From NCBI GenBank assembly GCA_965205545.1, contig OZ242170.1:3038001-3102000 (forward strand): 64,000 nucleotides of DNA. The letters are read 5' to 3'. The notes under the pieces were generated by a model that was given only the letters and a program-made list of their open reading frames with translations, had not been told where the DNA came from and did not search any database. Position 1 is the first letter of the stretch; every line of letters begins with the position of its first letter. Made by a program: the position numbers and the translations under genes. Below are positions 43,977-53,080 of the stretch, one piece after another. Source of the stretch: Bin55 sp965205545 (GTDB lineage Bacteria > Pseudomonadota > Gammaproteobacteria > Pseudomonadales > Azotimanducaceae).

Positions 43977-44954
43977 TTATTCGGCTACCGAGGTGCTCGC
44001 AGAAGTATCGAGGCTTGGAGGGAGTGGTACGTCGAGTTTGGGAGGCTGAAGCAGAACCCTGCCTCTTCGCTCTGGTCGATCAAGAATGCCAAAGGTAACA
44101 GCATTCAGAAAGCTTCTGTCTCTGTTTCGTACGGTGGACTCGATCACGAGATTTCCCTGTTCGTCGAATCCGGAGTAGTCTGGAAAATTCAAGGCGAGGA
44201 CTTCCAATGCGTCGTTGGATGCTTCTGGCAATTCCAACTTGTGATTGGCCTCGACCATCACTGCCAGAGCTCGAGGGACAGCTGCCGATTGCGGAAAATT
44301 CTCAACAATATTGCGGGCGCGTGTTACTGCAGAAACCCACGCATCTCGTCGCAAGTAGAAAAGTGCGACGTTGAGTTCCGATTCTGCTAGAACGTTGCGA
44401 AGATAGATCATTCTAAGTTGGGCATCCTTCGCGTAAATGCTGGCCGGATAAAGGTTTAGAAAGTTCTCAAAGTCGATAAACGCCTGCCGCGCGCTAGTCA
44501 CGTCTCTAAGTGGTTCTGGGGTTCCTAGCAATCTGTCGAAGAATCCGCGATCCCTTTGATAGTTTGCTAGTCCTCTCATGTAATAGGCATAGTCAGCGTT
44601 GGGATGTTGAGGGTGCAGATTAAGAAAGCGGTCGGCCGCGACAATTGAGGTGTCGAAATCCGTACGCATGAAGTTTGCGTAGATGAGCTCCATCTGAGCT
44701 TGCTCTGCGTAGCGTCCGAAGGGGAAATGGGACTCGAGCAGCTCGAGTCTTTCTATAGCATCAATGTAATTTCCGGAACGCAAGCTAACTCTGGCGTGAT
44801 CGTAGAGAATTTCTTCGCTAACGTCTCCATCGTCGTCCTGCTGGGGTTCGTCACTTCGCTTTCCCACAAAGGGAATCAGAGCGCAACCTTGGAGCAGCAC
44901 GCTGAACAGTAGTATGGTAGGTAAAAGCCTTTGCAATCTAGCGCACTTCCTCAT
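43977..44954 (-). CDS. bamD: Outer membrane assembly lipoprotein BamD
   Basis: A 325-residue lipoprotein of the BAM complex, which inserts beta-barrel proteins into the outer membrane. A lipobox LLQGC places the lipidated Cys at 24. Tetratricopeptide-type repeats follow: YDHARVSLRSGNYIDAIERLELLESHFPFG is shortened here to SGNYIDAIERLE...HFPFG, then ADRFLNLHPQHPNADYAYYMRGLANY is shortened to HPQHPNADYAYYMRGL, a BamD signature. It is longer than E. coli BamD (245) by a C-terminal extension of about 80 residues. It is divergent from rluD, as in many gammaproteobacteria. Confidence 0.94.
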   Translation of the reverse strand: MRKCARLQRLLPTILLFSVLLQGCALIPFVGKRSDEPQQDDDGDVSEEILYDHARVSLRSGNYIDAIERLELLESHFPFGRYAEQAQMELIYANFMRTDFDTSIVAADRFLNLHPQHPNADYAYYMRGLANYQRDRGFFDRLLGTPEPLRDVTSARQAFIDFENFLNLYPASIYAKDAQLRMIYLRNVLAESELNVALFYLRRDAWVSAVTRARNIVENFPQSAAVPRALAVMVEANHKLELPEASNDALEVLALNFPDYSGFDEQGNLVIESTVRNRDRSFLNAVTFGILDRPERRGRVLLQPPKLDVPLPPSLDTSASTSVAE

Positions 44955-44991
44955 GTCCGAAAATCTATTTTAGTTCCATGTTGATGCATGC

Positions 44992-45963
44992 ATGAGTAGC
45001 GAGGTATACACAGCCGACTTGCTGATTCCGGAATCTAAGCAAGGAGCCCGAATCGACCAGGTGGTGTCTGGTCTGCTAAAGGATGTCTCTCGCACAGAGG
45101 TCAAACGTTGGATTCTCGATGGGTCGATAACAGTAAACGGCAGCACTGTAAAGCCTTCCTTTCGTGTCAGAGGGAACGAGCAGGTGTCTGTTAGGGGCCA
45201 GCTCAGTGAACCCATGGATTGGGACAGTCAGCAAGATGTGGAGTTCCAAGTAGTCTTTGAAGACGATGACGTTGTCGTTGTGGACAAACCAGCCGGCGTT
45301 GTCGTGCACCCAGGTACAGGAAATGCAAATGGCACGCTAGTAAACGGCCTAATCGCTCACCGTCCCGCCCTAGCCCAGCTACCTCGGGCAGGCATTGTGC
45401 ATCGATTGGACAAAGACACTACAGGACTACTGGTCGTCGCAGCGTCAAAGACAGCTGTGGACTTTCTTGTCAACGCATTGGCGCTTAGGCAAGTCACCCG
45501 CCGGTACGTCTGTATCGTGGAGGGAGTAATGGAATCCTCTCAACGTGTGGATCTACCCATCGGTCGTCACTCAGTACACCGAACTAGGCAACAAGCACGG
45601 ACTGATGGTCGGCCAGCATTGACGGACTTCCGTCCAAAACAGACCTTCCGTGCACACTCGCTTGCCATGGCCCAACTTCAGACGGGTCGCACCCATCAAA
45701 TTCGAGTCCATGCAGAAGCCATTGGGCATCCTCTGGTCGGCGACACAACCTACGGTGCAAGCGGTCGGCTTCCAAGGACCGCCACTGACGACCTGATATT
45801 CAAAGTCAGAAACTTCCCGCGGCATGCATTGCACTCCGCAGAACTTTCCTTTGCTCATCCCTCGACCGGCGAGGAACTGGATTTCAGGAGCGACACGCCC
45901 GAAGACATGCGACAGCTGATCGAATCCTTGCAGCAGGATAGGAATAGCTTGCTTGACTCTTAA
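44992..45963 (+). CDS. rluD: 23S rRNA pseudouridine synthase RluD
   Basis: A 323-residue enzyme that makes pseudouridines in helix 69 of 23S rRNA. An N-terminal S4 RNA-binding domain (RIDQVVSGLLKDVSRTEVKRWI, key part SRTEVKRWI) is followed by the RluA-type catalytic domain with GIVHRLDKDTTGLLV, where the Asp of RLD is catalytic, and GRTHQIRVHAEAIGHPLVGD (key part RTHQIRVH). Length equals E. coli RluD (326). Divergent from bamD, which supports RluD over RluA or RluC. Confidence 0.95.
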   Translation: MSSEVYTADLLIPESKQGARIDQVVSGLLKDVSRTEVKRWILDGSITVNGSTVKPSFRVRGNEQVSVRGQLSEPMDWDSQQDVEFQVVFEDDDVVVVDKPAGVVVHPGTGNANGTLVNGLIAHRPALAQLPRAGIVHRLDKDTTGLLVVAASKTAVDFLVNALALRQVTRRYVCIVEGVMESSQRVDLPIGRHSVHRTRQQARTDGRPALTDFRPKQTFRAHSLAMAQLQTGRTHQIRVHAEAIGHPLVGDTTYGASGRLPRTATDDLIFKVRNFPRHALHSAELSFAHPSTGEELDFRSDTPEDMRQLIESLQQDRNSLLDS

Positions 45964-46014
45964 GCACGATTTCTAAACAATACGCCATTCCTTTGCAGGC
46001 TTGGTTGCCGACCC

Positions 46015-47760
46015 ATGGCAGAAATGCTGTCCGGCGGCGAGATGCTCATTCGTGCGTTGCACGACGTAGGTGTCGAGTACGTATTTGGCTATCCTGGTGG
46101 TGCCGCCCTCCATATATACGACGCAATCTTCAAGCAACAAGCTGTTGAACATGTGTTGGTGCGTCACGAGCAAGCTGCAACGCACATGGCTGACGGATAT
46201 GCGCGCGCAACTGGAGAACCGGGCGTGGTATTGGTTACATCAGGACCTGGAGCCACCAATGCCATAACTGGGTTGGCGACTGCCTATATGGATTCGATTC
46301 CGATGGTGGTCATTTCGGGTCAGGTGCCTCACGACGTCATTGGCACTGACGCGTTCCAAGAAACTGACATGATTGGAGTGTCGCGTCCGGTTGTGAAGCA
46401 TAGCTACATGATTCAAGAAGCAGAGCAATTGCCACATGTAGTAAAGGAGGCGGTCTACATAGCCACATCGGGACGACGAGGTCCCGTTGTCATCGACGTT
46501 CCCAAGGACACCACAGATCCAAACAATTCGTTCGAGTACCACATCCCGGACAAGATTGAACTTCGGTCCTACAAGCCCGCGGAGAGAGGTCACTACGGTC
46601 AGGTCAAAAGGGCAACCAAGGCGCTGCTCGAGTGCAAGAGACCTGTAATTTATGCTGGAGGGGGAGTAATTCAAGGCGATGCAGCTGAAGAACTCACCAC
46701 GCTGGCGCGTAGGTTGAACTATCCCGTTACCAACACGCTAATGGGGCTGGGAGCCTTCCCTGGTAGCGATCAGCAATTTCTTGGAATGCTGGGGATGCAC
46801 GGCACGTACGAAGCCAACAATGCTATGCACCACGCAGACCTGATTCTGGCAGTGGGAGCTCGATTCGATGATCGCGTAACTAACAATCCAGAGAAATTTT
46901 GTCCGGACGCCACGATCGTTCACATCGATGTGGATCCTGCCTCGATTTCAAAGGTCATTTCAGCTGACATTCCCATTGTTGGTCAATGCAAGATAGTCTT
47001 GTCGCAGATTTTGGATTGTCTTGATGAGGAATTGCGGACTAACAATGCTGATAGCGAAGCTGTTGGCGATTGGTGGAACCAAATCAGTACGTGGCGCAGC
47101 AGCCATGGTCTGGATCACAGTCTGTACCAGCACGAGTCTACAACTGGTAAATTGCTGCCTCAGCAGGTCGTGCAGATGGTTTATCAAGCCACCAACGGCG
47201 AAGCTTTTGTGACGAGCGATGTCGGACAGCATCAAATGTTCGCAGCTCAATACTACAAGTTCGACGAACCTCGCAAGTGGGTGAATTCTGGCGGATTGGG
47301 AACTATGGGTTTCGGCTTGCCATCCGCGATGGGCGTTCAGTTTGCTCACCCTCACGCAACAGTGGTTTGCATTACAGGGGAGGGTAGTTTCATGATGAAT
47401 ATGCAGGAATTGTCAACATGCTCCCAATATTCCCTGCCCATCAAGGTCGTGAATCTCAACAATCAAGCACTTGGCATGGTTAAACAATGGCAAGACATGC
47501 AGTATGGGGGCCGACACTCACACAGCACCTATGCAGACTCGCTACCGGACTTTGTGTCGCTTGTTCAGTCCTTTGGTCATGTCGGCATACGAGCAGAATC
47601 CCTGCAGGAGCTCAATGACGCAGTGGAGCTTGCGTTCAGCGACAAGCACGCAACGGACTTGGTTTTCATCGACGCCATTATTGATCCCGATGAGCACATC
47701 TACCCGATGTTTGTAAAGGGCGGCGCCGTAAATGAAATGGTCTTGAGAAAACACGCGTAG
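46015..47760 (+). CDS. ilvI: Acetolactate synthase, large subunit
   Basis: A 581-residue thiamine-diphosphate enzyme for the first common step of branched-chain amino acid synthesis. It begins MAEMLSGGEMLIRALHDVG like E. coli IlvI. The catalytic Glu is in VRHEQAATHMADGYARATG (key part RHEQAA). FGLPSAMG and the ThDP-binding region GEGSFMMN...VNLNN follow; the usual GDG reads GEG here. It is followed by ilvH after two bases and ilvC, forming an ilvIHC operon. A ribosome-binding site is not obvious, and it lies 51 bases after rluD. Confidence 0.97.
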   Translation: MAEMLSGGEMLIRALHDVGVEYVFGYPGGAALHIYDAIFKQQAVEHVLVRHEQAATHMADGYARATGEPGVVLVTSGPGATNAITGLATAYMDSIPMVVISGQVPHDVIGTDAFQETDMIGVSRPVVKHSYMIQEAEQLPHVVKEAVYIATSGRRGPVVIDVPKDTTDPNNSFEYHIPDKIELRSYKPAERGHYGQVKRATKALLECKRPVIYAGGGVIQGDAAEELTTLARRLNYPVTNTLMGLGAFPGSDQQFLGMLGMHGTYEANNAMHHADLILAVGARFDDRVTNNPEKFCPDATIVHIDVDPASISKVISADIPIVGQCKIVLSQILDCLDEELRTNNADSEAVGDWWNQISTWRSSHGLDHSLYQHESTTGKLLPQQVVQMVYQATNGEAFVTSDVGQHQMFAAQYYKFDEPRKWVNSGGLGTMGFGLPSAMGVQFAHPHATVVCITGEGSFMMNMQELSTCSQYSLPIKVVNLNNQALGMVKQWQDMQYGGRHSHSTYADSLPDFVSLVQSFGHVGIRAESLQELNDAVELAFSDKHATDLVFIDAIIDPDEHIYPMFVKGGAVNEMVLRKHA

Positions 47761-47762
47761 AA

Positions 47763-48254
47763 ATGCGACATCTACTCTCGGTCTTACTTGAGAACGAAGC
47801 CGGAGCACTTTCACGCGTTGTAGGCCTGTTCGCACAACGAGACTTCAACATTGAAACGCTCACAGTTGCGCCGACTGAAGACGAAACCCTGTCACGTGTA
47901 ACGCTTGTCACCATAGGCGACGATCGAACAATTGAGCAAATCACCAAACATCTAAATCGGTTGATTGAGGTCGTAAAAGTCATCGACCTTACCGACAATG
48001 TTCACATCGAGCGGGAGCTAATGCTTGTGAAGGTCAAAGCTGACGCGGATACCAGGGACGAGGTCAAGCGTACGTGCGACATTTTCCGCGGACAAATTGT
48101 CGACGTAACTCCAAACACCTACACGATCCAACTTGTGGGTCCGACCGAGAAACTGTTAGCCTTCATTGAGGCCATCGGTCCCACCAAAATCATGGAAGTA
48201 GTGCGGTCTGGCGTTTCAGGAATTAGCCGTGGAACCAAGGTTCTAAGCGTTTAA
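47763..48254 (+). CDS. ilvH: Acetolactate synthase, small (regulatory) subunit
   Basis: A 163-residue subunit that binds valine for feedback control and activates the large subunit. The N-terminal ACT domain begins MRHLLSVLLENEAGALSRVVGLF with the Asn-Glu-x-Gly effector-site element; RDFNIETLTVAPTED is also typical. Length equals E. coli IlvH (163). It follows ilvI with a two-base gap and precedes ilvC by 23 bases. Confidence 0.97.
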   Translation: MRHLLSVLLENEAGALSRVVGLFAQRDFNIETLTVAPTEDETLSRVTLVTIGDDRTIEQITKHLNRLIEVVKVIDLTDNVHIERELMLVKVKADADTRDEVKRTCDIFRGQIVDVTPNTYTIQLVGPTEKLLAFIEAIGPTKIMEVVRSGVSGISRGTKVLSV

Positions 48255-48277
48255 CAAATCGAATTACAGGATTTCGA

Positions 48278-49297
48278 ATGCAAGTCTATTACGACAAGGA
48301 TGGCGATCTTTCCATCATCCAGAACATGAATGTGGTTGTTGTGGGGTATGGTTCTCAAGGCCACGCACATGCAAACAATCTGCGAGACAGCGGAGTGGAA
48401 AACCTAGTCGTTGCTCTGCGCACAGGATCGGGTTCCGCAAGCAAAGCGCTGAATGCGGGGTTTGAAGTGAAGCCAGTCGGTGAAGCTGTCAAGGACGCGG
48501 ATTTTGTAATGGTCCTCGTTCCCGATGAAACTCAAAGAGACTTGTATGATCGTGAAATTCAGCCAAACTTGCGACCTGGATCGACCATTGCATTCGCTCA
48601 TGGATTCAACATTCACTTTGAGCTGATAGAACCAGATCCTGATGTAGACGTCGTGATGATCGCCCCTAAGGGACCTGGACACACGGTTCGTGCGCTATAT
48701 GCGGAAGGCGGCGGAGTGCCAGCTTTGGTGGCGATTGCACAGGACGCATCGGGACGTGCCAAGGAAACGGCTTTGTCCTATGCGATGGCCATCGGGGCAG
48801 GAAGGGCTGCGATCATTGAAACTTCGTTCCGAGAGGAAACAGAGACCGATCTGTTTGGGGAGCAAGCGGTATTGTGCGGTGGTGCCGCCGCGTTGGTGCA
48901 GGCAGGATTTGAAACATTGACGGAAGCTGGCTACGCACCTGAAATGGCCTATTTCGAGTGCTTGCACGAACTCAAGCTGATAGTGGATTTCTTCTACGAG
49001 GGGGGAATATCCAATATGTGGTACACGGTGTCGAACACGGCCGAATATGGTGGTTTAACTCGAGGGAGCCGCATTGTCAATGAAGAAACTCGACAGGAAA
49101 TGCGTCGAATTCTGGATGAAATCCAGACAGGAAAGTTCGCTCGGGAGTTTGTGGCGGAAAATCAAGCCGGCGCTACCACCATAAAGGCGATGCGACGCTT
49201 AAGCAAGAACCACCCGATTGAGGAAGTGGGTTCTCGGTTGCGTGGCATGATGCCTTGGATCGAATCGAACAAACTGGTAGATCGAAGCAAAAACTAG
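48278..49297 (+). CDS. ilvC: Ketol-acid reductoisomerase (class I, NADP)
   Basis: A 339-residue class I (short) enzyme converting acetolactate to dihydroxyisovalerate. The Rossmann motif VVGYGSQGHAHANNL, the metal-binding KGPGHTVR and the DLFGEQAVLCGG segment (Asp and Glu metal ligands) are present. E. coli IlvC is the long class II form (491), whereas the short form is common in other gammaproteobacteria. A strong hairpin follows the stop. Confidence 0.97.
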   Translation: MQVYYDKDGDLSIIQNMNVVVVGYGSQGHAHANNLRDSGVENLVVALRTGSGSASKALNAGFEVKPVGEAVKDADFVMVLVPDETQRDLYDREIQPNLRPGSTIAFAHGFNIHFELIEPDPDVDVVMIAPKGPGHTVRALYAEGGGVPALVAIAQDASGRAKETALSYAMAIGAGRAAIIETSFREETETDLFGEQAVLCGGAAALVQAGFETLTEAGYAPEMAYFECLHELKLIVDFFYEGGISNMWYTVSNTAEYGGLTRGSRIVNEETRQEMRRILDEIQTGKFAREFVAENQAGATTIKAMRRLSKNHPIEEVGSRLRGMMPWIESNKLVDRSKN

Positions 49298-49315
49298 TCC
49301 AGACCAGCTTATCTC

Positions 49316-49338
49316 GACCATTCGCACGAATGGTCTTT
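49316..49338 (+). terminator. Probable intrinsic terminator after ilvC
   Basis: GACCATT, hexaloop CGCACG, AATGGTC, then TTT: a perfect seven-base-pair stem (nine if the loop is tighter) 18 bases after the ilvC stop and in the gap to the convergent ycaQ-like gene. The U-tract is short, so efficiency may be modest. Confidence 0.5.
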
Positions 49339-49358
49339 AGAATCCTCCTTCGTTAGGG

Positions 49359-50603
49359 CTATTCGAGAATCGATCGGGCGAGTGGCACTCGGAGACCGGC
49401 CGGCGATGTGGCAGCTATGTGTACATAGTCTCCACCTGCCCATTTCGCCAACCGACGCAACCCCAAGCCAATCGCTCGCACAAGATCAGAATCTTTCGCG
49501 CTAGCGGATCGCTCCAACCAAAGATGAGGGACGATGAGCGCTCTCTCTGTTCGGTCGATCCGCAAGTCCGCTCGCCCCACGAGCCGATCACCGTGCAGTA
49601 TGGGCAACACGTAATAGCCCCATCGCCGTTTTGCCTTGGGTTTGTACACTTCCCAGATGTAGTCGAAATCGAACCACTTCGCGGCCCGGCCACGTGCAGT
49701 GACAAATTCTAGTGGCGGCAAGAACGTGGCCTCGGCTAGAGAGTCCTCCCGTGTGGTGCGCCAGCCTCGAGGTACCGAGCCACTATGCACGGCATCAAGT
49801 TGCTTGGCGCGTGCGCGAAGCAGATATTGGGTGGGTCCGTCACCGATTTGTGCATGTTCCGCCGCCCCCGATGCCAGAAGTTCGTTCAGTCTGCGCCGCT
49901 CTGCGTTAGGATCCGAACGGAGGTGGGCAAGGTGCCGGAATCGATGAGCCCAATCGCGGGCTGTTGCCATGCCAAGCAATTCAAGCGCTTTGCGTGCAAA
50001 GAAGTCATCGGCCTCTTCTGCCGTCGCTGTGTGCTGCACATCGACCGGTGCGACATCACAGCGCAGAGAATACAACCGTTCAAAACGCCGACGTCCGTAT
50101 GTCATCAGCTCGCCAGTCAACCAAAGATGTCGCAAAGCGCGAGCAGTGTCCTTGTTCGAGCGAAACGACTTCTGATGTCTTTGCTCGGCATAGTCACGGC
50201 TCGCCACGGGTCCTCGGGTTGAGATGTCCGTTAGTAGAGATTCTAGGAGCTGCTTGTTTTCTACTGCAAACTCACGCGACTTGTCCTCGGCCGCACGGCG
50301 GGCCATGTGAACCCGCCAATACGGGAGTTCGCTCATGGGCAGCACGTACAGCGTCCCGCCATAGTCAAAGAACTCGCGGCTCTTATATAGCAAGTAATCG
50401 AGATGCTCAGGGCGATAGTCCCACACGCGGGCGTGTAGCGCGAGATCATGGCTTCTGCCGATCACATTCAACGGGTCGACTTGCACTAATCCCGATTGTT
50501 GCAGAGCCCTACGTGCACCGGTACGGCCTGTCCACCGCCTTCCGGGCCAAAGTCCTTGGCAGCCAAGGATGAACCGCCTAGCTGTTTGGAACGATATCAC
50601 CAT
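49359..50603 (-). CDS. YcaQ/AlkX-family winged-helix DNA glycosylase
   Basis: A 414-residue protein of the HTH_42 family that includes AlkZ and YcaQ/AlkX, which unhook interstrand DNA crosslinks and excise alkylated bases. The catalytic region reads LVQVDPLNVIGRSHDLALHAR (key motif QVD). QxD is the YcaQ-type active site, whereas AlkZ has QxQ. REFFDYGGTLYVLPMSELPYWR further supports the family (key part HxxxLP-like region). Length matches YcaQ (410). The ATG at 50603 is preferred to a TTG at 50612. It converges on ilvC. Confidence 0.88.
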   Translation of the reverse strand: MVISFQTARRFILGCQGLWPGRRWTGRTGARRALQQSGLVQVDPLNVIGRSHDLALHARVWDYRPEHLDYLLYKSREFFDYGGTLYVLPMSELPYWRVHMARRAAEDKSREFAVENKQLLESLLTDISTRGPVASRDYAEQRHQKSFRSNKDTARALRHLWLTGELMTYGRRRFERLYSLRCDVAPVDVQHTATAEEADDFFARKALELLGMATARDWAHRFRHLAHLRSDPNAERRRLNELLASGAAEHAQIGDGPTQYLLRARAKQLDAVHSGSVPRGWRTTREDSLAEATFLPPLEFVTARGRAAKWFDFDYIWEVYKPKAKRRWGYYVLPILHGDRLVGRADLRIDRTERALIVPHLWLERSASAKDSDLVRAIGLGLRRLAKWAGGDYVHIAATSPAGLRVPLARSILE

Positions 50604-51244
50604 CGAAGTCAACTATCTACCCTTAGTAAGTTGTCGATTCTCTAAACTGCGTCGGTGAGCGATACGTCCTCCTGCACAAATGGTGCTAGCGAGTGTCGCT
50701 ACTTGAACAGGAGCTTGTACTTGCCATTTTGAGCCTGATTGAGGACATGTTTTCTATTGAAATCTACAATCAAGAAATACTAGACCAACTCTTGTGTGGA
50801 CTACCTCAATGTGAAGCATGTTCGAGGGAATTTCAGTTTAACGTCGCAGAATCCTAACCCATTCCAACGCAGATAAACTGCGGCATGCTATTCCTCAACG
50901 AATTTGGCGCTTTATGAAGCAAGTCGCCAAAACGTTCCAGCACGCAAGGGATTGAGATTTGACTAGAGTCTCCCATTTACCTGCTAAGTGTTGCTAGCTG
51001 GTTGGTCACTCTTAGCGACGAGGTCAATATCTCTGTAACCGAGTGACTATTCGAGCCATCTAGTAGTAAGCGACCACGCTAGGAATCACCCGCCGCAATC
51101 AAGAATAGAACCGAACGAAGTCTTGGGACAGTGTTGGCAGCAATTGAATGTCAGTGCGCTTTTGGTCGATTGATGATTCGTCGGACTCTTTTTGCAACGG
51201 GAACGTTTCAGCGTGGAGCGCGTTTGTTAACGGAGGCCATGAAA
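50604..51244. other. Intergenic region without recognised gene
   Basis: About 640 bases between the ycaQ-like gene and a small exported-protein gene. I see no convincing frame, tRNA or hairpin terminator. The right end has GGAGG at about 51232-51236, the ribosome-binding site of the next gene. Confidence 0.5.
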
Positions 51245-51787
51245 ATGACAACTTTTAAACGCATATTTCCAATTGCGCTCTGCTTTGGCTCAATACTGTT
51301 CCTAACTGGTTGGTTTGAAACGGGATCTCAAGTCCTCAATCAGTCTTACCACTGCAACAGCAAGGCTGGTGATTACATTCTGACGAATACAGAGACCAAG
51401 CAGGAGAAGCGACTACCTGTTGACAGTTCACAACGTGAACTCAATCTTGCACGTGCCGAGGGGTTTACTAATCAAAGACATGAACGAATTTGGTCATGCT
51501 CCTTCTCTTATCTAGACTCACAACTCATCGGTCAGAATCACACAATAGTTGAGGACACTATCGACCCAACGAGCAGGTACGACTTTGATGCCTTGATTGC
51601 TATGCACAATCGTTGTCGCGCGCAACACGATGACAACGAAAATCACAAAATTCCTGTGTTTTCCGGTACGGCTGTCGTAGGCGACAAAATCAAGATAATT
51701 GGTCTGGCATGTTTCAGCCGGAATATGGTTGGTCTCGACCAATACAAGAAGCCACCTCAGGAGAAAGATACTGAGAGCTCCAGCTAA
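51245..51787 (+). CDS. Hypothetical exported protein
   Basis: I do not recognise this protein. From the ATG at 51245 it is 180 residues, with an N-terminal signal-like helix (KRIFPIALCFGSILFLTGW) and four cysteines in the mature part, which may form disulfides in the periplasm. GGAGG lies eight bases before this ATG; an ATG six bases earlier is too close to it. The frame extends upstream to 51131 but that part lacks support. The ending is polar (PPQEKDTESSS). It stands alone between the ycaQ-like and GPP34 genes. Confidence 0.5.
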   Translation: MTTFKRIFPIALCFGSILFLTGWFETGSQVLNQSYHCNSKAGDYILTNTETKQEKRLPVDSSQRELNLARAEGFTNQRHERIWSCSFSYLDSQLIGQNHTIVEDTIDPTSRYDFDALIAMHNRCRAQHDDNENHKIPVFSGTAVVGDKIKIIGLACFSRNMVGLDQYKKPPQEKDTESSS

Positions 51788-52117
51788 TGAAGGCAATTGC
51801 GAGCCGCTCATCACGAAGTGAGGTTGGTTCTGAATGCGAACTGCTGTTTCCATTCAGTCTCTTGAACCTTGTACGGAGCATCTCGACATGAAGAGAGTGC
51901 CATCGGTGATGTGTCCGACTACGCTGGCAAACTGACCTGTTGTAAGGCATCCATAGAGGTAGCGATGTTTTTAGTCGCGCACCTCTTTGGTCGAGAGAGA
52001 GTGGTGGGATACGCGCCAAGACTTAACGTGGAGATTGATCCTAACAGGTCGTCCCCACCAGTTACGGCATTTCATCAACCGATGTTGTGAGCACGTCTAG
52101 CGGACAATAGGTATTCG

Positions 52118-52768
52118 TCATGTAGACATCGCGATCGAGATCTCGATGTCCCAAATGGCAGTGGCAACAGTTTGTCCGATCAGATCAAGTTTACGAACGG
52201 TTTCGATCCTGTCTGAGACTGTGTCAAGCTGTTTTCTCGGCAGCATCTCGTTCAGTATTCCCGAAGCATGTGCTAAGCAAAGCAGTATCACATCTCTGGG
52301 AGAGGGGATGGCATCGGAAAACAGAACTTCGAAAAGTCTGAGTTTGGTTTCCTTCTCGGCTGTGCCGTCGATAACCGGATATCGCCGAGATCGAAACACC
52401 CACAAAAATCTTTCATCCACCTGTTCAATAATTCCCTTGGTGGAGAGTCGTGCAAGGGCTTCCTCTCTAATGTCGTCAGCTCGCTCTGCAGTCCGCTCGA
52501 CCCAATAGCGAATGTCTTTTTCCTGTTTTTCAGTGGCGATTTCCTTGAGTACTGCATCTGCAGTCGCACTGCCTATGGGCTCGTCCCTGATGACAAATAA
52601 TCGATTTACATCGCTATCGATTCTTCGATTTTCTGCCAATTCCATGAGAACTGCACCGCTTAAGGCATAGCGTCGCGACCACTCTGGAAGTCGCACGAAA
52701 GATCCGTCTTCGTCGTGCAAAAGCAACAACATGATCTCTTCGGCTATGCTCAAATTCGTTTCGCTCAT
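52118..52768 (-). CDS. GPP34 (GOLPH3-like) family protein
   Basis: A 216-residue protein of the GPP34 family, known from eukaryotic Golgi phosphoprotein 3, which binds phosphatidylinositol-4-phosphate, and from scattered bacteria. The N-terminal LSIAEEIMLLLLHDEDGSF, then YALSGAVLMELAENRRID, and later RYPVIDGTAEKE match the family order closely. The bacterial function is unknown; it may bind acidic phospholipids. It is soluble and all-helical by appearance. The ATG at 52768 begins MSETNLS. It is not in an operon. Confidence 0.85.
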   Translation of the reverse strand: MSETNLSIAEEIMLLLLHDEDGSFVRLPEWSRRYALSGAVLMELAENRRIDSDVNRLFVIRDEPIGSATADAVLKEIATEKQEKDIRYWVERTAERADDIREEALARLSTKGIIEQVDERFLWVFRSRRYPVIDGTAEKETKLRLFEVLFSDAIPSPRDVILLCLAHASGILNEMLPRKQLDTVSDRIETVRKLDLIGQTVATAIWDIEISIAMST

Positions 52769-53080
52769 GTTTCTTCCACTCTCAATTGCAGATCAAGACT
52801 CTCTTGCCGAGACGGGATATTAGCGATTTCCTATTAGGTAACCTTAAGCAATCCAGTCGAAGCGTGGGTCCTTCTAATTCTATGATAGGAGTTTTCTCAG
52901 TCTCTATCATGCGTGGTCAGTTTAGTCGCCAAATTCTCTTGCCTAGGCCCAAGATATAGTATTGCTTACACCCCTACCGCATTGCCTTCATTGTTCTCTC
53001 AAGACGACGCGCCTCCGCGCCGGGGTCCCTTTGATGGATCACAAGATCCTTGACCTGCTTTTAGCTCGAATTCACGGTCG
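52769..53080. promoter_or_regulatory. Divergent region before the hydroxylase-GH3-epimerase operon
   Basis: About 310 bases between divergent genes. It contains ATGATAG and CTATCAT as an inverted pair separated by about 18 bases (near 52880-52912), a possible operator. GGATCacaaGATCC lies near 53036. I cannot assign a promoter with confidence, and no protein gene is convincing. Confidence 0.35.

Noticed and set aside
49964..50572. A 202-codon open frame on the plus strand
   Set aside because: It is antisense to the YcaQ-like glycosylase and has Arg/Ser/Cys-rich noise composition.
51869..52090. A 73-codon frame between the exported protein and GPP34 genes
   Set aside because: No ribosome-binding site, no hydrophobic pattern or domain, and no neighbour context; too weak to report.
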